From Deltaproteobacteria bacterium (GTDB lineage: Bacteria; Myxococcota_A; Polyangia; Polyangiales; Ga0077539), in assembly GCA_030694465.1 (NCBI GenBank), contig JAUXYJ010000069.1:1-64000 (forward strand): a stretch of DNA of 64,000 nucleotides. Direction: 5' to 3'. The position numbers and the translations under genes are program-made. The notes under the pieces are model-generated. The model ran no database searches. It was not told where the DNA came from and saw only the letters and a program-made list of their open reading frames with translations. Below, one piece after another: positions 7,753 through 16,281 of the stretch; within the stretch, counting starts at the first letter, position 1, and each line of letters starts with the position of its first letter.

Positions 7753-9864
7753 CTAGCGCGTGATCGCGCGCAGGACCACACCGCGGTCAGGCGCGGGGCG
7801 TGCGGCGGGGCGTGCGGCGGGGCGGGCAGGAGCGGGCGTGACGCTCGGGGTCAGCACCTCGGCAGCGATGCAGGCCCACACGGGCACGTTGCGCTCGCGA
7901 AGGGCCGTGAGCACGGCGTCGCGGCGCACGGTGGCTCGCGCAACGGTGAGCGCGTTTGCAGGAGCGCGCGCAGCGCGACCCGTCGCGTTTGCGGGCGCGA
8001 CCCAGCTCGCTTGAACACTGAGGGTCCATTGACGGGAGGGGTTGCGCGCGGTGGCGATGAGCGCCGGTGCGAGCTGGTCGAGCAAGGCCGCGCTGCGTGC
8101 ATCGAGTCCGTCCGCGCGGGTAAAGCGAAGGCTCTCGAGGAGCTGCACTTCGCCAGGGTTTTCGCTGGTGCGATTGGCGATGCGGACCCGGGGGTTGGGC
8201 CTCCGTACGCGCAGCACGGCGCCGCGGGCTTGTGGGGTCGGTGCGGGAGTCACGTCGGGGCAACCATCCGTGTCGTCCACGCCATCGAGGGGCTCGGGGA
8301 CCGTGGGGCAGAGGTCTGCGGCGCCGAGGATTCCGTCGTGGTCGGGGTCTTCGTCGGGGCAGCCGCGCTGGTCGGGGCGGGCATCGGGGCCTGCCGAGAC
8401 ATCCGGGCACGCATCGGCGGTGTCCCCGACGCCGTCGCCGTCGCGATCGGGCAGCGCGCAGCCGGGGCGCGCAGGGTCTTGGTGTGCGCCGAAGGCTTCG
8501 AGCGGGCATTGGTCTGTGTCGTTGGCTACGCCGTCGCCGTCGTTGTCGGTGCTTGGGCAGCCCGCGCGGACCTCGTCGGGATGCTCGCCCGCGGCCACGT
8601 TGGGACACAGGTCTTGAGCGTCCAACACGCCATCGTTGTCATTGTCGGGATCCGGGCAGCCGTCTTCGTCTTGAAAGCCGTCCTCGTCTTCGTCTTCCAT
8701 CGGGCAGCGGTCTTCTTCGTCGGGGATGGCGTCGTGGTCGTTGTCTTCGGGGCAACCATCGTCGTCTTGAAATCCGTCGCGGTCTTCAGGCAGCCCTACG
8801 CAGTGGTCGTCGCCGTTGTTGTCCCGAAAGCCATCCATGTCGTCGTCGATAAACCTTGGCGCCCACTGGAGCATGACCATCGCGCGCACACGGGGGTTTC
8901 CCGGGACGTCGGTGACGCCGGTGCCGCCGCCCACGGTGAGGTGCCACTCTTGGCGAAAGCTCCGCTGGATACCCAGCTGCAGCTCTACGGGCTGCGTATT
9001 GGGCGCCAAGGGGTCGCGCATGGACATGGCCCCGTAGGCCTCGAAGTAGGCGCTCATGAGGCCGCCCAAGAGCCCCTGGGGCATGCGCACGCCGGCGCTC
9101 CAGGTGAGCTGGTCGTGCAGGCCCACGCCGCCTAGGCACGCACCAAAAGGGAGCATCCCAGGAGCGGCCGAGCAATCTGCGACTTGCCCTGGATAATTGC
9201 CGTTAAAGCGCGCGCGGTAGCCCAGGTTTGCGGCCATTAACAAGCCAAAGAGCCTGAAGTCTCCGGCGGCTTGGGCTTCGACGGTAAACGCACCGAAGCC
9301 GCTGAGCGCGCGGGGATCGCCGGTGGGGGCCGTCACGTTGCCCACAAACGCGATCCCGGGGCCCTCGTTGGCGAACGGATCCGGGCGTGGCGCGTTGGGG
9401 TTGTTGGCCTGCGGCGTGTACACCCGGCGCGAGCTGACGCGCACGTTGGCGCGCAGGTCTCCGAAGGCCACGGCGCCCAGCGAGAGCTGCCCAAGGCGCG
9501 TGAGATCCCCGCTCTGATACGGAACAAACGGCAGCGCGAGTCCCACGCTCACGTTGGGCGCGAGGCCCAAGTTCGCCAGCAAATGTCCCCACAATTGAAA
9601 ATCAACGGCCCGCGCAGTCTCGCCCGTCGGAGTGCGCAGGACGTAGGGCCGCTCGACGAACTCGAAGGCCGCGCCGGCGTTGAAGTTCCATCGGCCCGCT
9701 TGGTGCGAGGTGTTGACGTGGGGCAGCGAGTCGCTGTCGGTCGAGAGGTTGGGGATCCAGAGCGCACCTTGGACTCGCGAGGTGTCCTGAGCTCGCGCGT
9801 CGGGCGCGAGGGTCACGGCACAGCTCGCAAGTACGAGCGCAATAAGGGTGGGTCTCGTCGGCAT
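7753..9864 (-). CDS. Outer-membrane protein with thrombospondin type 3 repeats
   Basis: 703 residues. A signal peptide ends near DARAQ. An N-terminal region of about 330 residues shows barrel-type strands. Residues about 340-540 are thrombospondin type 3 repeats, Asp-rich calcium-binding units such as DEDEDGFQDEDGCPD and DNDNDGVLDAQDLCP. A short C-terminal domain of about 150 residues occupies the place where OmpA-like peptidoglycan-binding domains usually sit, but is poorly matched to the OmpA consensus. The architecture is common in myxobacterial envelopes. It probably links outer membrane and periplasm and binds calcium. It converges on the HEAT protein across a palindrome. Confidence 0.75.
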   Translation of the reverse strand: MPTRPTLIALVLASCAVTLAPDARAQDTSRVQGALWIPNLSTDSDSLPHVNTSHQAGRWNFNAGAAFEFVERPYVLRTPTGETARAVDFQLWGHLLANLGLAPNVSVGLALPFVPYQSGDLTRLGQLSLGAVAFGDLRANVRVSSRRVYTPQANNPNAPRPDPFANEGPGIAFVGNVTAPTGDPRALSGFGAFTVEAQAAGDFRLFGLLMAANLGYRARFNGNYPGQVADCSAAPGMLPFGACLGGVGLHDQLTWSAGVRMPQGLLGGLMSAYFEAYGAMSMRDPLAPNTQPVELQLGIQRSFRQEWHLTVGGGTGVTDVPGNPRVRAMVMLQWAPRFIDDDMDGFRDNNGDDHCVGLPEDRDGFQDDDGCPEDNDHDAIPDEEDRCPMEDEDEDGFQDEDGCPDPDNDNDGVLDAQDLCPNVAAGEHPDEVRAGCPSTDNDGDGVANDTDQCPLEAFGAHQDPARPGCALPDRDGDGVGDTADACPDVSAGPDARPDQRGCPDEDPDHDGILGAADLCPTVPEPLDGVDDTDGCPDVTPAPTPQARGAVLRVRRPNPRVRIANRTSENPGEVQLLESLRFTRADGLDARSAALLDQLAPALIATARNPSRQWTLSVQASWVAPANATGRAARAPANALTVARATVRRDAVLTALRERNVPVWACIAAEVLTPSVTPAPARPAARPAARPAPDRGVVLRAITR

Positions 9865-9955
9865 GTCGGTGCCGCGGACACTACCGCGATCACCGCGCGT
9901 TCACGTAACTCATCGCGAGCTTCACGCGGGTTTACTGTGATTTCAGCGCTCTCGC

Positions 9956-12154
9956 TCAGAGATCGAGCACGTTGCCGCCCTGCATCCCTTGCAGCATCCG
10001 CAGGATCTCTTGCACCTCAGGGCTCTGCGCGTTGGGCAGCCCGCTCGCGGGTGTGCTCGTGCCACCCGCTGCGCCGCCCGCTGCGCCGCCCAAGAGCGAG
10101 CCGAGCCCCCCGTTGCCGAGCATCTGCATGAGCGTGCGCATGAGCTCGTCGTTGTTCGTCGCGCTCCCGCCACCGGTGGCTGGAGTAGCTCCCCCAGAAT
10201 GTGCGCCCCCGAGCAATTGCCCGAGTGATCCGAGCGGGTTGCTCGCACCGGCGGTCGCGCTTGCCTGCTGCGCGTGGGATGGGCCGAGGTTTCCGAGGAG
10301 TCCCTGGAGCAAACCCGTGCGCTCGAGGCCCCCGATCATTTGCTCAAGCTGCCGTGCGCGCGCCGGGTCGCTCTCGCCCATCATGCGCGCGGCGAGCTGG
10401 CCGAGTGAAGCGCGCCCGAGGTCCTCGTCGCCGTGGGTCTGTTCGAGCCAACGCGTCGCGAGCGCACGCACACGCGTTGCCTGCCGGCCTTGCGCAAACG
10501 CGTCGATGAGCGCGTTGGGCGGCGCCATGCGAAACGCGTGGGTCCGCACGTACCCTTGCAGCGCGCGAAAAAACGCAGCGTCACCGAGGCTCCTACGCAG
10601 CGCTTCGTAGAAGTACGGCGCCTTGCCATAGACAATCCCGGCGTAGGCCATCGGGGTCGCAAACGTAGACACCGGGCGGTTGACGGCCTGGTCGTTTTGC
10701 CCAAGCGCGCGCAACAAATGGTAATTGTTTCGCACATTTGCGTCGCCATCGCGCTGGGCTCGTGCGCGCCCGTAGCGGTCTTGCAGGTAGAGCATCGCGC
10801 TGTACTGCGCGAGGGCTTCGTCGACGAATGGGTGGTCGCGCGAGTCGCTGCCGACGAGGCCGTGCCAGTACTGATGTGCGACCTCGTGGGCGGTCACAAA
10901 CTCGAGCATGGACTGGCGTGAGGCCTCGAGCCCGGCGCCGCTCCCGCTGCTCTGAACGAGCGCCGCGAGGCCGCCCGCGCTCGCGTTCGCGGGACGATAG
11001 AACATGCTCGCGATGGTGACCAAGCCCGCGAACTCGACGCCGCCCGCGCCGCCCACTACGGCAGCTTCGCACACGTCCAAGTCTGCGTAGGGATAGGGTC
11101 CGAACCGTCGCTCGTAGACCGCGAGGGACTGGGCCGCGGCGTCGAGCACGCGCTCCCCCGAGGCGCGCTCGGCGGGCAGGACGTGCGAACGCACGATCAC
11201 GTCGCCGACACGGCGCTCAAGCGGGATCCACTGGCGCGAGGCGAGCACGGTAAAATCGCGCACGAGCGCTGCGTACACGTGGTGAATCCGCGTGGGATTT
11301 TGCTGGATCGCGGGGCCTCCCGCGGTCCGCGATGCGCCGGTCTGCGCGCGAGTCTCTTCGCGCACGGTGACCCCGGTGGTGACCGTGCGATAGCCCTCGG
11401 GAAAGCTCACCTGCGCGCGCACGTTGGCGAGCTCGTCGCTGCCGAGGTCTCCGAGCGAACCTCGGTCGTCGCGCACCCACTGCGATTGTCGTCGTGGGGC
11501 AAGCACGGGATAAAACTGCGCGAGGCACGCGATGCCGTCGCCCATGGCCAAGAGCCCATAGTCCGACGCGCTCGCGGTGGCGGGGTTGCTCGAGGCCATG
11601 ATGGTCGAGAGCGACTCCATGCCCGCCGCGAGCATGTCGGTGCGTGAGGCGTCGATCTGGTCAAGCCGCCCTTCGAGGCTCATGGTCAACCGGATGCGCC
11701 CGCCGGGCTGCAGCGGTTGCGCGAGGGCGAAGACCCACACGGACGCTCCGTCCGCGCGCGCGGTGCACGCGAGGGGCTGCCCTTGCGCGGTGAGGCACGC
11801 GCTCTGGGTCACGCGCAACGGGGGCAAAACCACGGCGCCCTGGGCTCCGCGGCGCGAGGTGTTTGCGTACAATCGCAGGACAATCTCGGCGAGCGGCTGC
11901 GCCTCGGTGTTGGTAAAATAGAGCTCTTCGCGCACGCTAAACTGCTGGCTCTCGGGGCGCACATCGAGCGTGAGATCATAGAGCGGGAGCTCATCGAGGC
12001 TGCGCAGCCCCGCGGCGTTGGGCAGCGTGGCGCGGGTGCTCGCGCGCAGCGACTGCGTGAGCGAGTAGGCGTCGTAGAAGGGCAGAGGCGTCTGCGCGTG
12101 GGCAGCGCCGGTGAGCAGCAAGAGCGCCGCGAGCAGGGACCATAACGCACGCAT
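9956..12154 (-). CDS. M1-family-like zinc metallopeptidase, secreted
   Basis: 732 residues from the ATG at 12154, which starts a clear signal peptide (ALWSLLAALLLLTGAAHAQ). The zinc motif HEVAH begins at residue 423 and continues QYWHGLVG, followed by DEALAQY with the third ligand Glu, as in gluzincin/M1 aminopeptidases. The N-terminal part matches the M1 beta domain (DLTLDVRPESQQFSV). The last 150 residues are Gly/Ala/Pro-rich and low-complexity, with no recognised domain. It probably acts in the periplasm or outside the cell. The start is divergent from the sigma-factor gene. A GCCACCGGTGGC palindrome lies within the low-complexity tail. Confidence 0.75.
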   Translation of the reverse strand: MRALWSLLAALLLLTGAAHAQTPLPFYDAYSLTQSLRASTRATLPNAAGLRSLDELPLYDLTLDVRPESQQFSVREELYFTNTEAQPLAEIVLRLYANTSRRGAQGAVVLPPLRVTQSACLTAQGQPLACTARADGASVWVFALAQPLQPGGRIRLTMSLEGRLDQIDASRTDMLAAGMESLSTIMASSNPATASASDYGLLAMGDGIACLAQFYPVLAPRRQSQWVRDDRGSLGDLGSDELANVRAQVSFPEGYRTVTTGVTVREETRAQTGASRTAGGPAIQQNPTRIHHVYAALVRDFTVLASRQWIPLERRVGDVIVRSHVLPAERASGERVLDAAAQSLAVYERRFGPYPYADLDVCEAAVVGGAGGVEFAGLVTIASMFYRPANASAGGLAALVQSSGSGAGLEASRQSMLEFVTAHEVAHQYWHGLVGSDSRDHPFVDEALAQYSAMLYLQDRYGRARAQRDGDANVRNNYHLLRALGQNDQAVNRPVSTFATPMAYAGIVYGKAPYFYEALRRSLGDAAFFRALQGYVRTHAFRMAPPNALIDAFAQGRQATRVRALATRWLEQTHGDEDLGRASLGQLAARMMGESDPARARQLEQMIGGLERTGLLQGLLGNLGPSHAQQASATAGASNPLGSLGQLLGGAHSGGATPATGGGSATNNDELMRTLMQMLGNGGLGSLLGGAAGGAAGGTSTPASGLPNAQSPEVQEILRMLQGMQGGNVLDL
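10165..10185. repeat. Second interspersed palindrome, copy 1
   Basis: A 21-base stretch containing the 12-base palindrome GCCACCGGTGGC, identical to the copy at 17665-17685. This copy lies inside the low-complexity C-terminal coding region of the metallopeptidase. Confidence 0.7.
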
Positions 12155-12271
12155 CGTGGGGACGATCGTAGCGCGCCCGCGGGGCCGCGTCGCGCTGCGA
12201 GCCCGGGTGCAGTGTTTGCGCGCCAGAGACGACGGCTTGAGCAGGCGGTGGCGCGATGGCACAACGGCGCG

Positions 12272-13129
12272 ATGGTGATGCACGTCGCTGGGGATGAAGC
12301 AGGGCTGACGGACAGCGCGCTCTTGGCGCAGGCGCGCGACGGCGACGCCAGGGCGCTTGAGTCGCTGTTGGCCAGGCATCAAGCGCAGATTTATCGGTTT
12401 GGGCTCAAGATGTGCCGCGACCCCGAGGACGCCAAGGACGTGCTGCAAGACACGCTGTTAGCTTTTGCGCGCGGGGTGCGTGAGTACCGTGGCGAGTCGT
12501 CGCTCTCGACGTGGCTGTACTCAGTCGCGCGGAGTTATTGCGTCAAAAAGCATCGCAAGAGCAAGTATGCGCCCGCGCACGAGAGCTCGCTTGAGCGCGA
12601 AGCTGCGGTCGAAGTGAGCCAGGTTGCCGACGACGCGCGGGGGCCCGACGAGACGTTGGCGGGGACCGAGGTCGAGCGAGCGTTTGCGCTGAGCATGAGT
12701 GAGCTTGAGCCGATGTATCGCGAGGTGCTCGTGCTGCGGGACATTGAGGGGTTGACCGCGCCCGAGGTCGCGACAGTGCTCGGGGTGAGCGTGCAGGCGG
12801 TCAAGAGCAGGCTGCATCGCGCGCGGGGGATGCTGCGCGAGCACATCGCGCCGAGGCTGGGAATCACCGAGGATTTGCCCGCCGCGCTGGGCACGTGTCC
12901 GGACGTGCTGACCTTGTTTTCGCAGCACCTTGAGGACGAGATCAGCGCGACGGTGTGCGCGGACATGGAGCGGCACTTAAAGGTCTGCGCGCGCTGTCGT
13001 GGGGCCTGTGATTCGCTGCGCAAGACGCTGTCGTTGTGTCGCACGACGGGCAGCGCGGTCGAGGTGCCTCCGGACGTGCAGGCCGCGGTCAAATCCGCGC
13101 TGCGGATGTTTATCTCTGAGAGCCCGTGA
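12272..13129 (+). CDS. ECF-type sigma factor with C-terminal Cys-rich (zinc-finger-like) domain
   Basis: 285 residues from the ATG at 12272. An upstream in-frame ATG at 12212 adds 20 unlikely residues. Residues about 30-100 hold sigma region 2 (PEDAKDVLQDTLLAFARG, STWLYSVA). Region 4 is at about 147-195 (YREVLVLRDIEGLTAPEVA, VKSRLHRAR). After it comes a Cys-rich tail with C209, C229, H235, C239, C242, C246 and C256; the H-x3-C-x2-C pattern matches the zinc finger of anti-sigma factors. Sigma and sensor in one chain is reminiscent of the metal-responsive CorE type from Myxococcus. It heads a same-strand cluster of redox and sulfur genes that it may control. Confidence 0.78.
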   Translation: MVMHVAGDEAGLTDSALLAQARDGDARALESLLARHQAQIYRFGLKMCRDPEDAKDVLQDTLLAFARGVREYRGESSLSTWLYSVARSYCVKKHRKSKYAPAHESSLEREAAVEVSQVADDARGPDETLAGTEVERAFALSMSELEPMYREVLVLRDIEGLTAPEVATVLGVSVQAVKSRLHRARGMLREHIAPRLGITEDLPAALGTCPDVLTLFSQHLEDEISATVCADMERHLKVCARCRGACDSLRKTLSLCRTTGSAVEVPPDVQAAVKSALRMFISESP

Positions 13130-13172
13130 ACCCTTTTGCAACCGGGTGGCTCTCACCAGCATGGAGGCCACT

Positions 13173-13559
13173 ATGACAATCGTTCAGGTCACCGAGAAGA
13201 ACGTGAAGAGCACCCTGGCGCAGGGCATCGTGCTCATTGATTTTTGGGCCGCGTGGTGCGGGCCGTGCCGCGCGTTTGCGCCGGTCTTTGACGCCGCAGC
13301 GAAGCGTCACCCCGACGTAGTGTTTGCCAAGGTAGACACCGAGGCAGAGCCGGGCCTCGCGGCGGCGTTTAAGATCCGCGCGATCCCGACGCTGATGGTG
13401 TTTCGTGATGGGATCTTGCTCGCGTCGCAGTCAGGCGCGCTCCCTGCGGCGGCCCTCGATGAGCTCGTCACCAAGGCGAGAGCGCTGGATATGGACGAAG
13501 TGAAACGCAATCTTCGCCCAAGCGAGAACACTCAATCTGCCAAAGTAGGAGGCGTCTAA
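13173..13559 (+). CDS. Thioredoxin
   Basis: 128 residues with the redox motif W-C29-G-P-C32 in the context FWAAWCGPCRAFAPVF, and the cis-Pro region IRAIPTLMVF. It reduces protein disulfides in the cytoplasm; there is no signal peptide. The start is set by GGAGG at 13163-13167, five bases before the ATG at 13173; an ATG at 13161 lies on the same frame but lacks such a site. The C-terminal tail of about 25 residues is longer than in minimal thioredoxins. It follows the sigma-factor gene by 43 bases, and its stop overlaps the next start (TAATG). Confidence 0.9.
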   Translation: MTIVQVTEKNVKSTLAQGIVLIDFWAAWCGPCRAFAPVFDAAAKRHPDVVFAKVDTEAEPGLAAAFKIRAIPTLMVFRDGILLASQSGALPAAALDELVTKARALDMDEVKRNLRPSENTQSAKVGGV

Positions 13560-13756
13560 TGTGCCGTCGTGTGAATTGTACCAAGTGCGGGCGGCCCACG
13601 TTTGCGGGCTGCGGAGCTCACATCGAGCAGGTCCTCGGCGACGTCGCCGTGGGTGACCGCTGCAAGTGCCGCGAGGCGAGCGCCACGCGACCCCAAGACG
13701 CAACCGCCGCTGGACCGCCTACGAAATCGTGGCTCAGCGCGCTCTTAGGCAAGTGA
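13559..13756 (+). CDS. Small Cys-rich conserved protein
   Basis: 65 residues. The N-terminus CRRVNCTKCGRPTFAGCGAH and a later RCKC give seven Cys, including two CxxC-like pairs plus His, suggesting a small metal-binding (zinc-ribbon-like) fold. Short proteins of the form CRxVxCxxCGxxTxxGCGxH are familiar in many bacteria but have no assigned role. The start overlaps the thioredoxin stop by one base, indicating translational coupling. The palindrome GGCGACGTCGCC sits in the coding sequence at 13637-13648. Confidence 0.7.
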   Translation: MCRRVNCTKCGRPTFAGCGAHIEQVLGDVAVGDRCKCREASATRPQDATAAGPPTKSWLSALLGK

Positions 13757-13772
13757 AAGACCCTCGAACATC

Positions 13773-13937
13773 ATGGACAGCGGGATCGGTCTATTTCTCT
13801 TCGTGATCGCGTGGATCGCCGTGCAAACCTGGGTCTTGCCCAAGCTCGGAGTCTCGACCTGAATGGTCCCCACGCCGCGCCGGTCGGCGCGTGAAGAACA
13901 CAACGCCCAGCAAAATCCCAAGAAAGATTGCCCATGA
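13773..13937 (+). CDS. Candidate small membrane selenoprotein with in-frame TGA (or two tiny ORFs)
   Basis: From the ATG at 13773 there are 29 codons encoding a single membrane helix (GLFLFVIAWIAVQTWVLP, then KLGVST), then TGA at 13860-13862. The same frame continues for 24 more codons, a polar tail ending in DCP, to a TGA at 13935-13937. That final stop overlaps the start of the DUF302 gene (ATGA), the arrangement expected if the full frame is translated. Just after the internal TGA is a strong short hairpin compatible with a bacterial SECIS. If TGA is read as selenocysteine the product is 54 residues with Sec at position 30. Otherwise it is a 29-residue membrane peptide. The thioredoxin and rhodanese neighbours fit a redox role. 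Confidence 0.45.
13876..13891 (+). promoter_or_regulatory. SECIS-like stem-loop downstream of in-frame TGA
   Basis: CGCGCC-GGTC-GGCGCG forms a 6-base-pair GC stem with a four-base loop starting GG. The loop begins 19 bases after the in-frame TGA at 13860-13862. Bacterial SECIS elements generally have a short stem, a small apical loop with G in its first two positions and a spacing of about 16-37 bases from UGA, so this fits by eye. GC-rich hairpins are common in this genome, so it is suggestive only. Confidence 0.4.
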
Positions 13938-14326
13938 CAAGCTCGTCCATCCGCCGCGTCGTCCACGCCAGCTACGACGCCACCCTCGCTCGCGTCGCCG
14001 AGGTCCTCAAGTCCGAGGGCTTCGGAGTGCTCACCGAGATCGACATGCAGAGCACGCTCAAGGCCAAACTCGGCGTGGATTTTCGCAAGTACAAGATCCT
14101 CGGCGCGTGCAACCCGCCCCTCGCCCTTGAGGCGCTCACTGCAGACCTCGAGATTGGGCTGATGTTGCCCTGCAACGTGGTCGTCTACGAAGAGTCCGAG
14201 GGCACCACCGTGGTGATGGCGATTGATCCAACGACGACGATCGCGACTGGAGAAAATCCCACGCTCGTCTCGCTGGCCGAGACGGTCAAAGCCAAACTCA
14301 CGCGCGCCCTGGACCAGCTCTCTTGA
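13934..14326 (+). CDS. DUF302 domain protein
   Basis: 130 residues covering a complete DUF302 domain: the motifs FGVLTEIDMQSTLKAKLG, YKILGACNP and GLMLPCNVVVYE are typical. The biochemical role of DUF302 is unknown; it often sits near thioredoxin, rhodanese and metal or sulfur stress genes, as here. The ATG at 13934 overlaps the stop of the preceding short frame. The stop overlaps the TTG start of the next gene (TTGA), so the three are translationally linked. Confidence 0.85.
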   Translation: MTSSSIRRVVHASYDATLARVAEVLKSEGFGVLTEIDMQSTLKAKLGVDFRKYKILGACNPPLALEALTADLEIGLMLPCNVVVYEESEGTTVVMAIDPTTTIATGENPTLVSLAETVKAKLTRALDQLS

Positions 14327-14676
14327 GCTCAGAGTGGGTCAAGATCGCGCTCGGGATTCTCGCTGCGCTCGCGGTGGTGTACCTCGTGGTGCAGCGAAGC
14401 GGCGACGTCGCCGGGTCCGAGGCGAGACAGCTTGTGAGCGCAGGCGCGAGGCTTGTCGATGTGCGAAGTCCCGGTGAATTTGCAAGCGGACACCTTGAGG
14501 GCGCGATCAATGTTCCGGTGCAAGAGCTCGGGCAGCGCATGGGTGAGCTCGAGCCCAAGAGCGCGCCGATCGTGATCTATTGCCTCAGCGGAACCCGCAG
14601 CGCCCAAGCCTCGCGCATGCTCAAGAGCGCTGGGTTTGCGCAGGTGCATAACCTCGGCGCGATGAGCCGCTGGTAG
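14323..14676 (+). CDS. Membrane-anchored rhodanese
   Basis: 117 residues from a TTG start overlapping the DUF302 stop. Residues 7-23 form one membrane helix; the rhodanese domain follows (LVDVRSPGEF, GHLEGAINVP) with the persulfide-forming C87 in IVIYCLSGTRSA. It probably transfers sulfane sulfur at the membrane. The linker between helix and domain (RSGDVAGSE) is encoded by a copy of the iterated palindrome at 14401-14415, an apparent insertion into a tolerant position. Confidence 0.85.
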   Translation: MSSEWVKIALGILAALAVVYLVVQRSGDVAGSEARQLVSAGARLVDVRSPGEFASGHLEGAINVPVQELGQRMGELEPKSAPIVIYCLSGTRSAQASRMLKSAGFAQVHNLGAMSRW

Positions 14677-14761
14677 CTCGGACAACACCCGTGACAATCG
14701 TGAGCTCGCGCGAACCCTTCTGCGTCCGTTTGGCTCTCACTCAGCGAAGGAGCTGAAGAAA

Positions 14762-14953
14762 ATGAAGACCAACGAAGCAAGCTGGGATCGAATCGTACGG
14801 GTTGTGCTGGGGCTCGCCCTCTTGTCACTGACCGTTGTAGGGCCGCACACTTGGTGGGGCCTTGTGGGCTTGGTCCCGTTGCTCACAGGGCTCGTGGGCT
14901 TCTGCCCGCTCTACCGAGTGTTTGGGATGAGCACCTGCCCGGTGGCCAAGTAG
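14762..14953 (+). CDS. DUF2892 family small membrane protein
   Basis: 63 residues with two membrane helices and the family pattern WDRIVRVVLGLALL and LTGLVGFCPLYRVFGMSTC. DUF2892 occurs alone or fused to rhodaneses such as YgaP; here it follows a membrane rhodanese by 85 bases and two conserved Cys may participate in sulfur transfer. A GGAG ribosome-binding site lies about 8 bases before the ATG. This appears to be the last gene of the redox cluster. Confidence 0.85.
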   Translation: MKTNEASWDRIVRVVLGLALLSLTVVGPHTWWGLVGLVPLLTGLVGFCPLYRVFGMSTCPVAK

Positions 14954-14965
14954 CGCCCGAGCGCC

Positions 14966-15010
14966 CACCCGGCGACGTCGCCGGGTGTGATGAGCGGCGA
15001 CGTCGCCGGG
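14966..15010. repeat. Two iterated palindromes between convergent genes
   Basis: Two copies of the GGCGACGTCGCC core (14971-14982 and 14996-15007), 13 bases apart. The first is embedded in a perfect 22-base palindrome. They fill the gap between the DUF2892 gene and the convergent lipoprotein gene and could act as hairpins at the end of both transcripts. Confidence 0.8.
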
Positions 15011-15015
15011 TGGCG

Positions 15016-16281
15016 CTAAGGGACCACCGGGAGAGGCACCCGGTACATGCCAGTTCGGTTGACCGAGGGCACGAAGGCACCAAAGTACACATGCTCTCCG
15101 AAGATCACCGGGCTCGTAGCAAGACACGGGGGATCGTTGAAGAGCACAAACTCTCGCCGCGAGGGGATGTGGTAGCCGTAGATCGCCATGCGGTCGCCCA
15201 AGAAGCTGCCGTTGGGCGCGGTCGCGTGGCGAAGATCAAGCCACACGACCCAGTCGCCCTGCACCGTGGCGCGGTCTTGCACGGCCAAGCGCTCGGGCGG
15301 GTCGTGGGTGACCCTAGTGACCTCCTCGGTCCTGAGATTCATCAGGTAAATCTCAGGGTTATCGGGCTCGACGCGGGTCCCACGCTCGCCGTGCCGCTGG
15401 TCGGTCCACACCACGTAGTCGCCCGAGATCCACGGCATCCACTGCGCCCGCCGCGTAGGCGCGATCACCCGCGAAACCCGATTCACACGCGACCACATGC
15501 GGATCTGCCCATGCAGCGAGTACACAATCCGGTCCCCATCGGCACGAAACTCAAGCACGTTGTCCGGCTCGCCCGCCGTGACATTCTCGAGGTTCGTCCC
15601 GTCGGGGTTCATCACGTACAGGTTTGCTTGGACGCTCCACGTCGGCTCAATTGCCACGCGATTGAACGCGACCAGCGTGTCGGTCGCGGTCAGAGCGCTC
15701 CAGCCGAAGAGACGCGTCGTGGGCGGGTCTTCGCGATGCGACCACAGCATCTCGGCAGGCTGATCAATCGTCATGTCTGCAAATCGAAAGAACGCTTCGT
15801 CACGCGTACGAATCGTTCCAATAGCAATCATCAGACGGTTTTGACTTCGAACAGTGCAGGCCTTTAAGCCCTCCCGTCGACGCTGGGCGTCAACAAAACT
15901 CCGCACCTCACCCCGCCGCACGTCGACGTGGGCATCGTTGCCGTTAACGGTGTAATAGAGCCAGTTCCCCTGCAAAAATCCAGCTTCGTACTGATCAAAC
16001 CACACCGATGGCGAGATGAGCTCAGCGCCCTCACATCGCCCATACGCAGCGCGATCCCATGGCAGGGGTACTTCTTGAAACTGCATCGACCCATCGGCCC
16101 ACGGCGGCGGTCTCGCGTCGCGCGCATCACTCTGCGCATCGCTGTCGCGCGCGCTGGCGTCGCGCAATGCGCTCACCTCGGCGCGGTCCATCGAGGCGTC
16201 AGTGAGAACTGGCGGCGCAGTACATCCGCTGCACGCGCTTAGGCACACGCCGAGCATCCACAGCGACACACGTGAGATCAC
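15016..16281 (-). CDS. Lipoprotein with TolB-like beta-propeller
   Basis: About 421 residues from a GTG at 16281; an ATG at 16257 is also possible. The signal region LGVCLSACSGC has a lipobox-like end. After a D/A-rich linker come repeated beta-strand units with DG, R and W, such as DGDRIVYSLHGQIRMWS and WISGDYVVWTDQRHGERG, as in TolB/DPP-type propellers. No enzymatic residues are evident. The GTG start overlaps the TGA of the upstream ORF by GTGA. Confidence 0.6.
   Translation of the reverse strand: MISRVSLWMLGVCLSACSGCTAPPVLTDASMDRAEVSALRDASARDSDAQSDARDARPPPWADGSMQFQEVPLPWDRAAYGRCEGAELISPSVWFDQYEAGFLQGNWLYYTVNGNDAHVDVRRGEVRSFVDAQRRREGLKACTVRSQNRLMIAIGTIRTRDEAFFRFADMTIDQPAEMLWSHREDPPTTRLFGWSALTATDTLVAFNRVAIEPTWSVQANLYVMNPDGTNLENVTAGEPDNVLEFRADGDRIVYSLHGQIRMWSRVNRVSRVIAPTRRAQWMPWISGDYVVWTDQRHGERGTRVEPDNPEIYLMNLRTEEVTRVTHDPPERLAVQDRATVQGDWVVWLDLRHATAPNGSFLGDRMAIYGYHIPSRREFVLFNDPPCLATSPVIFGEHVYFGAFVPSVNRTGMYRVPLPVVP

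Noticed and set aside
8240-8830. Long plus-strand Arg/Val-rich frames across the TSP3 gene
   Set aside because: They are antisense shadows of the Asp-rich TSP3 repeats on the minus strand.
12155-12448. N-terminal extension of the metallopeptidase to 12448
   Set aside because: It is antisense to the sigma-factor gene and the signal peptide starts at 12154.
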